A stretch of 17,993 nt of DNA from Propionibacteriaceae bacterium (lineage in GTDB: Bacteria; Actinomycetota; Actinomycetes; Propionibacteriales; Propionibacteriaceae), in contig JAUMYR010000048.1 of the NCBI GenBank assembly GCA_030528545.1, positions 1 to 17,993 on the forward strand, read 5' to 3'. A program made the translations under genes and the position numbers. Numbering within the stretch: position 1 is the first letter of the stretch; each line of letters begins with the position of its first letter. The notes below the pieces were generated by a model. The model did not search any database, was not told the DNA's origin, and saw nothing but the letters and a program-made list of their open reading frames with translations. Positions 7,744 to 14,196 of this stretch are shown here, one piece after another.

Positions 7744-8060
7744 TCCCCCACGTCAATCCCGGAATGCTGGGCCCATGCTTGAAGGATTCGTCCAAGGTCC
7801 TTCTCGCTGGCTACGTCGAGCAGTCCGGGGCAGTAGCGGTCCAGGAGCGCGATCTGCGCGTTGCCGAGAGCGGCGAGCTGGTCCATGGTGGGCTTGGTGC
7901 CTGCCTGCTGCGCTTTCTGGATCGGTTCTATGGCGGCGCCGAGGGTGTGCTTGATGCCGATGGGTAGGTCGTTGAGGCTGGGGAGTTTCCAGACCTTTTT
8001 GTTGTCGCCGACGCGGAAGCGGAACTTGGGTCCCACCTCGGTGGGGATGTCAACGATCAC
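7722..8060 (-). CDS. Tail assembly chaperone (gpG-like)
   Basis: A 112-residue protein starting at GTG 8060, with GAGG upstream. It contains GDNKKVWKLPSLNDLPIG near 18-35, then a helical run that includes LLDRYCPGLLDV, a pattern seen in actinophage tail chaperones. It sits between the major tail and tape measure genes. The last few codons overlap the extension frame, and the proposed slip removes about the last six residues (SQASAL) in the fused product. The short form and the fusion normally act together on the tape measure in a set ratio. Confidence 0.85.
   Translation of the reverse strand: MIVDIPTEVGPKFRFRVGDNKKVWKLPSLNDLPIGIKHTLGAAIEPIQKAQQAGTKPTMDQLAALGNAQIALLDRYCPGLLDVASEKDLGRILQAWAQHSGIDVGESQASAL
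7743..7749 (-). other. Probable -1 programmed ribosomal frameshift site
   Basis: The minus strand reads G GGG GAA, where the chaperone frame is GTG GGG GAA TCG. A one-base backward slip on GGG re-pairs perfectly, and leads from residue about 106 of the first chaperone into the gpT-like frame before the first stop at 7722. GGG-to-GGG pairing in the P site is ideal; GAA to GGA in the A site is not, so the heptamer is imperfect. Use of the site is inferred from the conserved gpG/gpGT arrangement. Confidence 0.65.
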
Positions 8061-8079
8061 GGTGGCCTCACTGTTCTGG

Positions 8080-8115
8080 CCTCGGGTGGGTGCGAGGCCG
8101 TGGACCCACCCGAGG
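8080..8115 (-). terminator. Perfect 12-bp hairpin after the major tail gene
   Basis: CCTCGGGTGGGT at 8080-8091 pairs with ACCCACCCGAGG at 8104-8115 across a 12-base loop, with no mismatch. It starts 6 bases after the major tail protein stop and ends 20 bases before the chaperone start. There is no U-tract on either strand, so it is either a GC-type partial terminator or an RNA-stabilising 3' hairpin that keeps major tail transcripts in excess. Confidence 0.6.
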
Positions 8116-8121
8116 GGCTTA

Positions 8122-8709
8122 TTAGGCGGTTTTGATGCCGTCGTCGAGGAAGATGTAGATCGAGTTGCCGTGCGCGTCGGGCTGGCAGCCCAGCGTGACG
8201 CCCAGCTTGATGGCGTCCCCTCGGGAGAAGGTCGTGTCTTCCAGTTCGGTTGGTACGCCGTGGGGTACCAGGATGCGGACCTTCGCGGGGCCGTCTTTCA
8301 TCTTGAAGACGTAACGCTTGGTTGGCAGGTCGTGCGCACCGATCTCCACCTTGTAGCGAGTGCCAGCGCTGCTCGTGGCGGGCGTGACGCTGACGTGGTC
8401 GTCACCAAAGGTGTCTTTGAGGGAGAACTCGCTGAGTTCCAGGTGGGTGTATTTGATGGTGCCGTCGAACTCGTTCAAGATCCGTTTCACGACGGCTCGC
8501 GACCAGTCCTTGATGAGCTCGTAGGATTTGGACAGACTCATGGTCAGCCCTTCTTCGGACACATACCCGGAGTCTTTGAATCCGGTGAACGTGTCTCCGT
8601 ACATCTGGGTGTCGCTGGGCACTGATACTGACAGTGGGGCGGACAGGATTGCTCCGGTCACCAGCTGGTCTGGTGCACCCGCGAGCACCTTCGTGGCGTC
8701 AATGGCCAT
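8122..8709 (-). CDS. Major tail (tube) protein
   Basis: A 195-residue protein starting at ATG 8709 behind a near-perfect Shine-Dalgarno TAGGAGG, the strongest in the window, as expected for a protein needed in many copies. The sequence shows the phage tail tube style: an N-terminal arm (MAIDATKVLAGAPDQLVTGA), then beta strands with FKDSGYVSEEGLTMSLSKSY, AVVKRILNEFDGTIKYTHLE and the conserved-looking end LGCQPDAHGNSIYIFLDDG. Gene order (terminator, tube, chaperones, tape measure) supports it. It would form stacked hexamers around the tape measure. Confidence 0.9.
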   Translation of the reverse strand: MAIDATKVLAGAPDQLVTGAILSAPLSVSVPSDTQMYGDTFTGFKDSGYVSEEGLTMSLSKSYELIKDWSRAVVKRILNEFDGTIKYTHLELSEFSLKDTFGDDHVSVTPATSSAGTRYKVEIGAHDLPTKRYVFKMKDGPAKVRILVPHGVPTELEDTTFSRGDAIKLGVTLGCQPDAHGNSIYIFLDDGIKTA

Positions 8710-8722
8710 AGTTTCCTCCTAG

Positions 8723-9145
8723 CTATGCGGCGTGGATGGTGCCGCGCAGGTCAAGGGTGAGGGTGCAGCTGTAGCGTGCGCACCCGGTCACCGGGTCGGG
8801 GTCTGGGTAGGGGGTGGAGAGCACTTTGAGGTTGCGGCAGTAGGTGCCTGCCATAACGCCGGTGAGGTCGGCTATCCGCAGCCAGCTCAGCGCAAGGTTG
8901 GCGAACCGTTCGGTTTCGTCTTCATCCTGCGGGCTTAGCCCCCATGCGGTGATGGTGACCTGTGCCGTGTCGGTCGCAGGATCGGCGGGGCGGCCCCCGG
9001 TCTTTCGGACCTGGATTTGCCTGTGCCGTGGGTTCCCCGTGCGTCGCCCGACGATGTCGGCGCCGGGCATCTGGCTGGCCAGGTAGGCGATGACGAGGTT
9101 CTCCGCCTGGGCGGGTTCGATGCGCTGTCTAGCCATGTCCTGCAC
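8723..9145 (-). CDS. Tail terminator / tail completion protein
   Basis: A 140-residue protein (GTG 9145) or 137 residues (ATG 9136). The ATG has AGGA only one base away, which is too close, so I list the GTG. It overlaps the end of the preceding gene. Features seen: ENLVIAYLASQMPGADIVG near 15-33, RRTGNPRHRQIQVRKTGG, AQVTITAWGLSPQDEDETERFANLAL and a C-terminal STPYPDPDPVTGCARYSCTL. This matches the alpha/beta style of siphovirus tail terminators, which cap the tube at the head end. It lies directly before the major tail gene, where such genes are found. Confidence 0.75.
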   Translation of the reverse strand: MQDMARQRIEPAQAENLVIAYLASQMPGADIVGRRTGNPRHRQIQVRKTGGRPADPATDTAQVTITAWGLSPQDEDETERFANLALSWLRIADLTGVMAGTYCRNLKVLSTPYPDPDPVTGCARYSCTLTLDLRGTIHAA

Positions 9146-9383
9146 CGATCGCTGAGGTCAGCACCTTATCGGCCGCTTCGGCCCTGCGTGCCGCTGGGGT
9201 TGCGGCGATAACAGCGGCCCTTGCCCGGTTGCGTCCGATCGATGACTTCACCTCGAACCCTTCCCCGGCGGCAGCAGCGATCCGGTGGGCGATCGCTGTC
9301 ACTGCGGTGAGAGTCTTGGGGTCTTTCAATGCGGCGGCGAACCCGGCTGAGTTGAACTCGATTTTGATGACCGCGGGCATCAT
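9129..9383 (-). CDS. HK97 gp10-like head-tail / tail component
   Basis: An 84-residue basic protein. The ATG at 9383 overlaps the previous stop as ATGATG with GAGG upstream; a GTG at 9389 and an ATG at 9380 are alternatives. The sequence begins with a beta strand (VIKIEFNSAGFAAAL), then a helix with AIAHRIAAAAGEGFEV, then basic residues and RARAAVIAATPAARRAEA, the usual pattern of HK97-gp10-like proteins in actinophages (a strand, a helix, then a hairpin with Arg). It sits between head closure and tail terminator genes, consistent with a neck role. Confidence 0.7.
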   Translation of the reverse strand: MMPAVIKIEFNSAGFAAALKDPKTLTAVTAIAHRIAAAAGEGFEVKSSIGRNRARAAVIAATPAARRAEAADKVLTSAIGAGHG

Positions 9384-9721
9384 GCCCACCTCGCGAGGGG
9401 GATCACATCATGGGACACCCTCCCCGTCGGTGACCTCAGGGGCAGCGGCTCGCCGTCGGTGAGATACCGGGTGCCGTCGAGTTCGACCGCCCAGTGGTGT
9501 CCGAGTCCGGAACCGTGCGGTGCGTAGAGGGTGCGCACGATGTGGGTGACGTCGCGGCCCGTGCCGATGACTTCGGGGGAGGGCCCAGGCTGCGAGTAGC
9601 ACCCGGTCAGTGTGATCCGCTCGGCGGGGGTGTCGTAGTCGAGGATCACGTTCCCTCGCACGTCCCGAGTTCGTGCTGGGTTGATGGCGTGGATCACCTC
9701 GGTGGCGAATGAGACCGGCAT
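9380..9721 (-). CDS. Head closure / head-tail adaptor protein
   Basis: A 113-residue protein starting at ATG 9721 behind GAGGAGGG. It is beta-rich with no long helices (GNVILDYDTPAERITLTGCYSQPG, HIVRTLYAPHGSGL, WAVELDGTRYLTDGEPLP). This is typical of the small beta-barrel stoppers that close the portal channel and attach the tail. The motif with LTGC-x-QPG and the end with DGEP are familiar from actinophage head-tail adaptors. It follows the connector gene after 9 bases. Confidence 0.75.
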   Translation of the reverse strand: MPVSFATEVIHAINPARTRDVRGNVILDYDTPAERITLTGCYSQPGPSPEVIGTGRDVTHIVRTLYAPHGSGLGHHWAVELDGTRYLTDGEPLPLRSPTGRVSHDVIPLARWA

Positions 9722-9730
9722 CGTCCCTCC

Positions 9731-10084
9731 TCATGCGAACGGTGGGGTTTTGTAGGGGTCGAGGATCGCGCGGTGGTGTCCGGTGAGGGCGCCGGATGCG
9801 GCCCCGGCTGCCCACTCCACCGACGCCGACCCAACCTGCTCACGGTCCACACCGCCCGAGGCGGTAGATGCCCCGCGGCCGAGGGAGCGGGCTACGAGGA
9901 CCACGTCTGCTGCTTCCTCGGCGGTGTAGCCCAGATGTCCGCCAGGACCACGCACAGTGGGGTTGGTTCGGGGTGGGATGACGTGCCACCCGCAATAGGA
10001 CCGCACTGCTGCGACGGCGGCCTGGGCCTCGAACTCCGGCACACCCTGGGCCTGGACGGCAGCGACGAACGCATCCTGGCTCAT
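9731..10084 (-). CDS. Head-tail connector (gp6-like)
   Basis: A 117-residue protein starting at ATG 10084, which overlaps the stop of the upstream small gene as ATGA. The N-terminal half is helical (DAFVAAVQAQGVPEFEAQAAVAAVRSY) followed by CGWHVIPP, a pattern common to actinophage connector proteins. The C-terminal end is LTGHHRAILDPYKTP, a typical terminal tail of connectors (the chain that plugs into the neighbour). It would form a ring under the portal. Confidence comes from both motifs and the order major capsid, small gene, connector, closure. Confidence 0.8.
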   Translation of the reverse strand: MSQDAFVAAVQAQGVPEFEAQAAVAAVRSYCGWHVIPPRTNPTVRGPGGHLGYTAEEAADVVLVARSLGRGASTASGGVDREQVGSASVEWAAGAASGALTGHHRAILDPYKTPPFA

Positions 10085-10242
10085 GCCCGGGCCTTGTTCT
10101 TGGGCGGCTGGGCCCGCTTCGGCTTCGCCAGGTCTTCTGCCGCTTCGTCGTCGAGGGGGGTTGCCCCCAGCCGTTCGGCGTCGCTGTCGCTTAGGAGCAG
10201 GGTGTAGTCCACGCCGTCCTTGGTGAGTAGGTATTCACGCAT
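10081..10242 (-). CDS. Small hypothetical head-region protein (53 aa)
   Basis: A 53-residue protein starting at ATG 10242, with AAGGAG 8 bases upstream, ending in an ATGA overlap with the connector gene. Sequence: MREYLLTKDGVDYTLLLSDS is the start, a short beta-hairpin-like part, then an acidic patch (DDEAAEDLAK) and a basic Pro/Lys tail (KPKRAQPPKNKARA). The strong ribosome site and coupling show that it is a real gene. Such small proteins are common between the major capsid and connector genes of actinophages, with no known function. It could bind the portal ring or the capsid, but nothing in the sequence shows it. Confidence 0.8.
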   Translation of the reverse strand: MREYLLTKDGVDYTLLLSDSDAERLGATPLDDEAAEDLAKPKRAQPPKNKARA

Positions 10243-10261
10243 AGCGCTTCTCCTTGGTGGC

Positions 10262-10296
10262 TGGGGCGGTGCGCTGGAGTCGTGCGCACCGCCCCA
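10262..10296 (-). terminator. Perfect 13-bp hairpin after the major capsid gene
   Basis: GGGGCGGTGCGC at 10263-10274 pairs with GCGCACCGCCCC at 10284-10295 across a 9-base loop, and a flanking T-A pair makes 13 bp. It lies 25 bases after the major capsid stop and before the small head gene, with no U-tract on either strand. It is a candidate partial terminator or RNA 3' stabiliser that raises capsid output relative to the genes downstream. Confidence 0.6.
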
Positions 10297-10320
10297 AAGG
10301 GGTTGGGCGGGTGGGTTTTC

Positions 10321-11538
10321 TTACTGCAGCGTCAGCTTGACGATCGCGGAGGGGCGACGGACTGCCAGTGCGAGCCTTTCCTCGATCCGGGTCGTCACCA
10401 CGTTCGTGGTGAACTTGCCCTGGTCGGAGTTGGTGGACTCGACCCGGATGCCGCCCTTGCGGTACACGGTCGTGGCCAGCTTGAACGCTCCGACGATCGG
10501 GTTCTTCGGCTTCGCCGCAACCGACACCACGGTCGGCAGGCCCCACGGGCCGGGCTGCATGAGCACGTTGCCGTTGCCGTAGGGTCCGGTGAACGGGCCG
10601 CCCGCGTAGTACTGGCCGTTGCTGTCCTTGGCCAGGCGCAGCGCCTCATAGTCGACCGGGTTGATGATCAGGCCGTCGGCCTGGAGTCCGGTCGCGGTGG
10701 AGATCTTCATCATGGCCTTGAATAGGGCGTCGGCGACGGTGTCCCCGCCAGCCCCCTGGGCGTGCGTCTGGATGCCCGAGCGGTTGAGGACACCGTCAAT
10801 GTTTGCCCCTGAGCCATTGCCGTTGAGAAGCTGGTCTTCTTCGGCGAGCATCAGTTTGTAGAGGCCTAGGTTGTTGATCTCGCTCACCATGAAGGGAGCG
10901 TCTTCGACCATTTCGTCCTGGACATCGAAGAACCCGGCGATCTTCTTGACGGTGTCGGTTTTCGCCGTGGGGTCGGTGATGTGGATCTGCGGCTTCTGGC
11001 CGCCCGGGGCGACGGCTTCGAAGTTGCCTTCCAATTCGCCTTCGACGAAGTACATGACAGCATTGCCCTCGATGCGTCCAGCGCCGAACATGTCGGCGAC
11101 AGTCGGCCTGCGGTAGGCCCGGACAAAGGACCGGTCTACGTCGGTGAGCAGGTCTGCCAGCGATGCTGGAGTCGAATGGGTGTCGGTATTGGCTTTAGCG
11201 CCGAGATACTCGCTGGTGGCTACGGTGTAGCCTCCCTCGGTGCGCAGGCGCCGCAACTGGCCGCTGGCTTCTTTGACGAAGTGATCGCCCAGGCTCTTTG
11301 CCTGCGCACTACCGCCCTCGGCCCGGTCCTTCTGACCCAGCAGCGCGTTGAGGCGGTCGAATCGTTCTTCGGAGGCTTCGGCATTCGCGATCTTGGCCTT
11401 GAGCGCGTCGGCTTCGGCGAGCTTGGCGTCAAACGCCGCCACTTCCTCGTCGGTGAGCCCACGGCCTTCCGCCTTCGCCTTCTCGGCGATGTCTCGTGCC
11501 GCCTTGAGCGCGGCAGCGAGTTCTTCCTTGAGGTTCAT
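10321..11538 (-). CDS. Major capsid protein, HK97 fold
   Basis: A 405-residue protein. The start at ATG 11538 overlaps the protease stop as TAATG, with GAAGAAGGGA upstream. Residues 1-100 are a Lys/Glu/Ala-rich helical delta (scaffolding) domain, which the upstream protease would cut away. The HK97 core follows: RPTVADMFGAGRIEGN near 144-159, MYFVEGELEGNFEAVAPGGQKPQ near 162-184, the KKIAGFFDVQDEMVEDAPF spine-helix region, LLNGNGSGANIDGVLNRSG near 237-255, the LIINPVDYEALRLAKDSNGQ A-domain, and RVESTNSDQGKFTTNVVTTR near the end. There is no separate scaffold gene, as expected when the delta domain is fused. Confidence 0.95.
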   Translation of the reverse strand: MNLKEELAAALKAARDIAEKAKAEGRGLTDEEVAAFDAKLAEADALKAKIANAEASEERFDRLNALLGQKDRAEGGSAQAKSLGDHFVKEASGQLRRLRTEGGYTVATSEYLGAKANTDTHSTPASLADLLTDVDRSFVRAYRRPTVADMFGAGRIEGNAVMYFVEGELEGNFEAVAPGGQKPQIHITDPTAKTDTVKKIAGFFDVQDEMVEDAPFMVSEINNLGLYKLMLAEEDQLLNGNGSGANIDGVLNRSGIQTHAQGAGGDTVADALFKAMMKISTATGLQADGLIINPVDYEALRLAKDSNGQYYAGGPFTGPYGNGNVLMQPGPWGLPTVVSVAAKPKNPIVGAFKLATTVYRKGGIRVESTNSDQGKFTTNVVTTRIEERLALAVRRPSAIVKLTLQ

Positions 11539-12296
11539 TACATCCCTTCTTCCATGGTCGTGATGAGCGCCAGGTACGCATCGGCGGACGTGCGGCATGG
11601 GCTGTCAGGGCTGCTGGACTTGACCCCTATGGGCTCCTCATCCTTCCCTTCCTCCGGCTCCGGCGCGCTGGCCTTACCCTGGTCTTCTCGTTGTGCCTCG
11701 GCTGCGGCGATCACCGTGCCGATGGCTTCCTGCGCACCGCGCAAGGAGTCGATGTGCTTCTGAGCTAGGACTCGGCCCTCTTTGAGGCGGCATGCGGCGC
11801 AGACACCCTTGACGGCCTCAATTGAGGTGTCCCGATTCGCCCCAACGGGGACGAAGGAGAACTCATAGATCTCCAGCTCACGCAGCTCGTTGGCGGTGCG
11901 TCCGTCGTCGAGCTTGACCTTGCCCTCACTAAGGACGTCGTAGGCGAAACTCATCTCTGCGATACGCCCACCCTTGACGAGCCGGTAGAGCTGTCGGGCT
12001 TTGGGGTTGTCCAGATCGAACTCTCCGAGGATCAGCAGCCCATGGTCGTCTTCGGTGGCGTCGATAGCGCCCGCGACGAAGAAGTCTGGATCGTCCATGC
12101 GGTGCCCGTATAGCCCCGGTATGGTGCGCCCCGACTCCTTCCAGCGGGCGAGGGAGGCCGCGAAGGCCCCCTTCTTGACGATGTCGCCGTAGCTGTCCGG
12201 CTCCCTCGTCCACGTCGAGACATAGACGAGGAACTGCCCTTCGGTGAGGTTCTCGCCGAGGGTTTTGATCTTGGCCTTGCAGTACTTGGTCTTCAC
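11538..12296 (-). CDS. Prohead (capsid maturation) serine protease, HK97 gp4 family
   Basis: A 252-residue protein. Two GTG codons compete (12302 and 12296); I take 12296 because AAGGGG lies 5 bases upstream of it, while it abuts the other. The catalytic pattern is visible: His65 in LYGHRMDD, Ser116 in EMSFAYD, and acidic residues near 142-145 in RELEIYEFSFVPVGANRD, the well-conserved signature of the family. The fold is herpesvirus-assemblin-like. The C-terminal 70 residues are charged and Pro/Glu-rich, and are probably removed by self-cleavage. It cuts the delta domain from the major capsid protein inside the prohead, and its stop overlaps the capsid start by one base. Confidence 0.9.
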   Translation of the reverse strand: MKTKYCKAKIKTLGENLTEGQFLVYVSTWTREPDSYGDIVKKGAFAASLARWKESGRTIPGLYGHRMDDPDFFVAGAIDATEDDHGLLILGEFDLDNPKARQLYRLVKGGRIAEMSFAYDVLSEGKVKLDDGRTANELRELEIYEFSFVPVGANRDTSIEAVKGVCAACRLKEGRVLAQKHIDSLRGAQEAIGTVIAAAEAQREDQGKASAPEPEEGKDEEPIGVKSSSPDSPCRTSADAYLALITTMEEGM

Positions 12297-12305
12297 GGGC
12301 ACCCC

Positions 12306-12872
12306 TTAGAGGTTGATGGTCATTTCGCAGCGGCAGTTGGCGACCTCGTCCGGGTCGCCACCATCGCCAGGCCACATGAGGCCGTTGGAGAACGCCGCGG
12401 ACAGGGGGACGGTTTCACCGTCGAGAGCGGCGTGTGATGAGCGCGGGTTCCCTGAGGTGACGCGCCAGGTTTTTGTCGCGGCGCCAGACTGCCGCCCAGC
12501 CTCCCCTACACCCCAGGCTGAGATCCCGGTGGTGATGCCTGCCGCGAGCCGGTCGGCGCCGGAGTCTTCCGCCACATCGAAGACGTGACCCACTGCGTCC
12601 TCAGGGTCGTCATCCTCGGCGAGCTGGTCGAGGGTGTCCGCGATCATCGTGTAGGTGTGTGCGTTGATCCGTTTGGCGTCTGACTTTGAGCGTTTGGTCA
12701 GGTAGGCGATGGTGCGTAGCTCGTCGTAGCTGTCCGGGTCTGCCCCCGCGGCCGCTAGGGCGTCACGTGCCGCAGCTGAGGCCGTGAGCACACTGACGCG
12801 CAGGAGATCGCCCGCGAGGTTCCGGTCAAACGTTTGCTCATCCCACCACTGGCCGTCGAGGTGCTCCAGCAC
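12306..12872 (-). CDS. Minor head protein of the MuF type (start unresolved)
   Basis: The listed GTG start (12872) is the only canonical in-frame start codon after the portal stop, but coding sequence clearly extends upstream of it (EPKVAEILRRNLAHQRGW), into the last bases of the portal gene. The next canonical in-frame start upstream is GTG 13097, about 180 bases inside the portal. The protein has a helical N-terminal half (DGQWWDEQTFDRNLAGDL), AKRINAHTYTMIADTLDQL, and a C-terminal MuF end with NCRCEMTINL, plus a SGNPRSSHAALDGE stretch typical of this domain. MuF proteins sit on the portal inside the capsid and are sometimes injected. A frameshift fusion with the portal or a rare start codon are both possible. 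Confidence 0.8.
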   Translation of the reverse strand: MLEHLDGQWWDEQTFDRNLAGDLLRVSVLTASAAARDALAAAGADPDSYDELRTIAYLTKRSKSDAKRINAHTYTMIADTLDQLAEDDDPEDAVGHVFDVAEDSGADRLAAGITTGISAWGVGEAGRQSGAATKTWRVTSGNPRSSHAALDGETVPLSAAFSNGLMWPGDGGDPDEVANCRCEMTINL

Positions 12873-12913
12873 CCAGCCCCGCTGGTGTGCAAGATTCCGG
12901 CGGAGAATCTCAG

Positions 12914-14185
12914 CTACCTTCGGTTCGGTTTCCCGGCTCTTCGTCCGGGGGTAGGTAGCGCGTTGCGGTTCTGCTCCCCAGAGTCCCTGGGGGAGGCCTG
13001 CCCCCCAATGAGGACATTCAGGGGAACGACCAGGTCGCCCCCTCCTTCGAGTGCTGGGAGGTTGTGCCGTGCCCGGGCCTCGTTCCGGGTCATCCACGGC
13101 GCACCGGTGGACGAGCTCAGCACCGCGGCTTGTTCCTCGAAGCTGCCCCGGAGCTTTTCGCCGATATTGAACTCGACGTAGGTCTCGGGCGTGAGTCCAA
13201 GCCGGGGCAGCAGGAAGGCGTTCATGACCTGTTCGGCTTCGGCGAGGATCGGCCCCAAGGTTTCCCCGTAGAGCATCTTGCGGAACTCGCGCACGTTGGC
13301 GAAGTTGGCGTTGTCCAGCAGGCCAACCATGGTGGGGTTGACGTGGAACGCGGAGGCCACCTGCGCCAGGCTGAGTTTGAGGTTCTCCACCCACTGCTGT
13401 TCATGGGCGGAGAACCCGATCTGCCTGAGCGTCATCCCATCTTCCAGGATGGGTGTGCCTCCGGCGCGGGCTCCGTCGCCAGTGAACTTCGCATACCAGT
13501 CTTCCCGGAATGCGTCCCGTGCTGCATCGGACCAGTTCTTGGCATCCTTGGGGCGCTCAATGATGGCGCTCACCCGCCCACCCCGGGTCCACACCTGGCG
13601 GCGGTATTTCGACCCTTCGATCTGCTCCAGCAGTGTGTCCTTGAGGGACACCACCGCCGAGGAGCCCTTGGTGGTCGAGGCCGGGTCGTACCCGCCGAAG
13701 CAGACGATCTCTTCCGGATCGAACTCGATTGCTTCATCGCCCAGCCACACGTCGTAGCGTTTGATGCCCCAGGCGCCCTTGGGTACCGGGTCTACCCACG
13801 ATGGGGGGAGGCGGTAAATGGCCCACCCCTGGGGGGACTCCCGCAGCAGCCAGTAGGCGGCGTCGTAGAGTGCCTTGTCGACGACGAGGGAGTACACCAG
13901 CTGATAGGCGGTCATGTGCGGGTTGGGCTGTAGTCCGAGCAACCGCGCAACCCCGCCATGCATCCTCTTGCGGTCGGTGTCTGAGACGCGTTCATACATG
14001 TGGATGCCCAGTTGGGCGACGTTGCGTCCCAGGAACGACGTCACCGTGCGAAGAGATGACTGCTCGCGGTACATTCTCGCTGGGCTCATCTGCCCGATCA
14101 TGTCCGCGATCTCGCCCATGCCGAGGTAGCGCACACGTGGGCTGAACCATGCGACGGGGCGCCTCAAGAAGTCCCAGAAGCCCAT
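12914..14185 (-). CDS. Portal protein, HK97-type
   Basis: A 423-residue protein starting at ATG 14185 behind GGAGGGGAG, 11 bases after the large terminase stop. The family is clear from SSLRTVTSFLGRNVAQLGIHMYERV near 43-67, PNPHMTAYQLVYSLVVDKALYDAAYW near 87-112, PPSWVDPV, GYDPASTTKGSSAV near 188-201, GGTPILEDGMT, NFANVREFRKMLYGETLGPILAEAEQVMN and the end motif LNVLIGGQASP. It forms the dodecameric vertex ring through which DNA enters and the tail attaches. Its final part overlaps the MuF reading frame in the -1 frame. Length is slightly short for fused or extended portals, normal for the free form. Confidence 0.95.
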   Translation of the reverse strand: MGFWDFLRRPVAWFSPRVRYLGMGEIADMIGQMSPARMYREQSSLRTVTSFLGRNVAQLGIHMYERVSDTDRKRMHGGVARLLGLQPNPHMTAYQLVYSLVVDKALYDAAYWLLRESPQGWAIYRLPPSWVDPVPKGAWGIKRYDVWLGDEAIEFDPEEIVCFGGYDPASTTKGSSAVVSLKDTLLEQIEGSKYRRQVWTRGGRVSAIIERPKDAKNWSDAARDAFREDWYAKFTGDGARAGGTPILEDGMTLRQIGFSAHEQQWVENLKLSLAQVASAFHVNPTMVGLLDNANFANVREFRKMLYGETLGPILAEAEQVMNAFLLPRLGLTPETYVEFNIGEKLRGSFEEQAAVLSSSTGAPWMTRNEARARHNLPALEGGGDLVVPLNVLIGGQASPRDSGEQNRNALPTPGRRAGKPNRR

Positions 14186-14196
14186 CGGCTCCCCTC

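Noticed and set aside
13064..13933. Plus-strand open frame (289 codons) opposite the portal
   Set aside because: Antisense of the portal with no start signal and unlike any known family.
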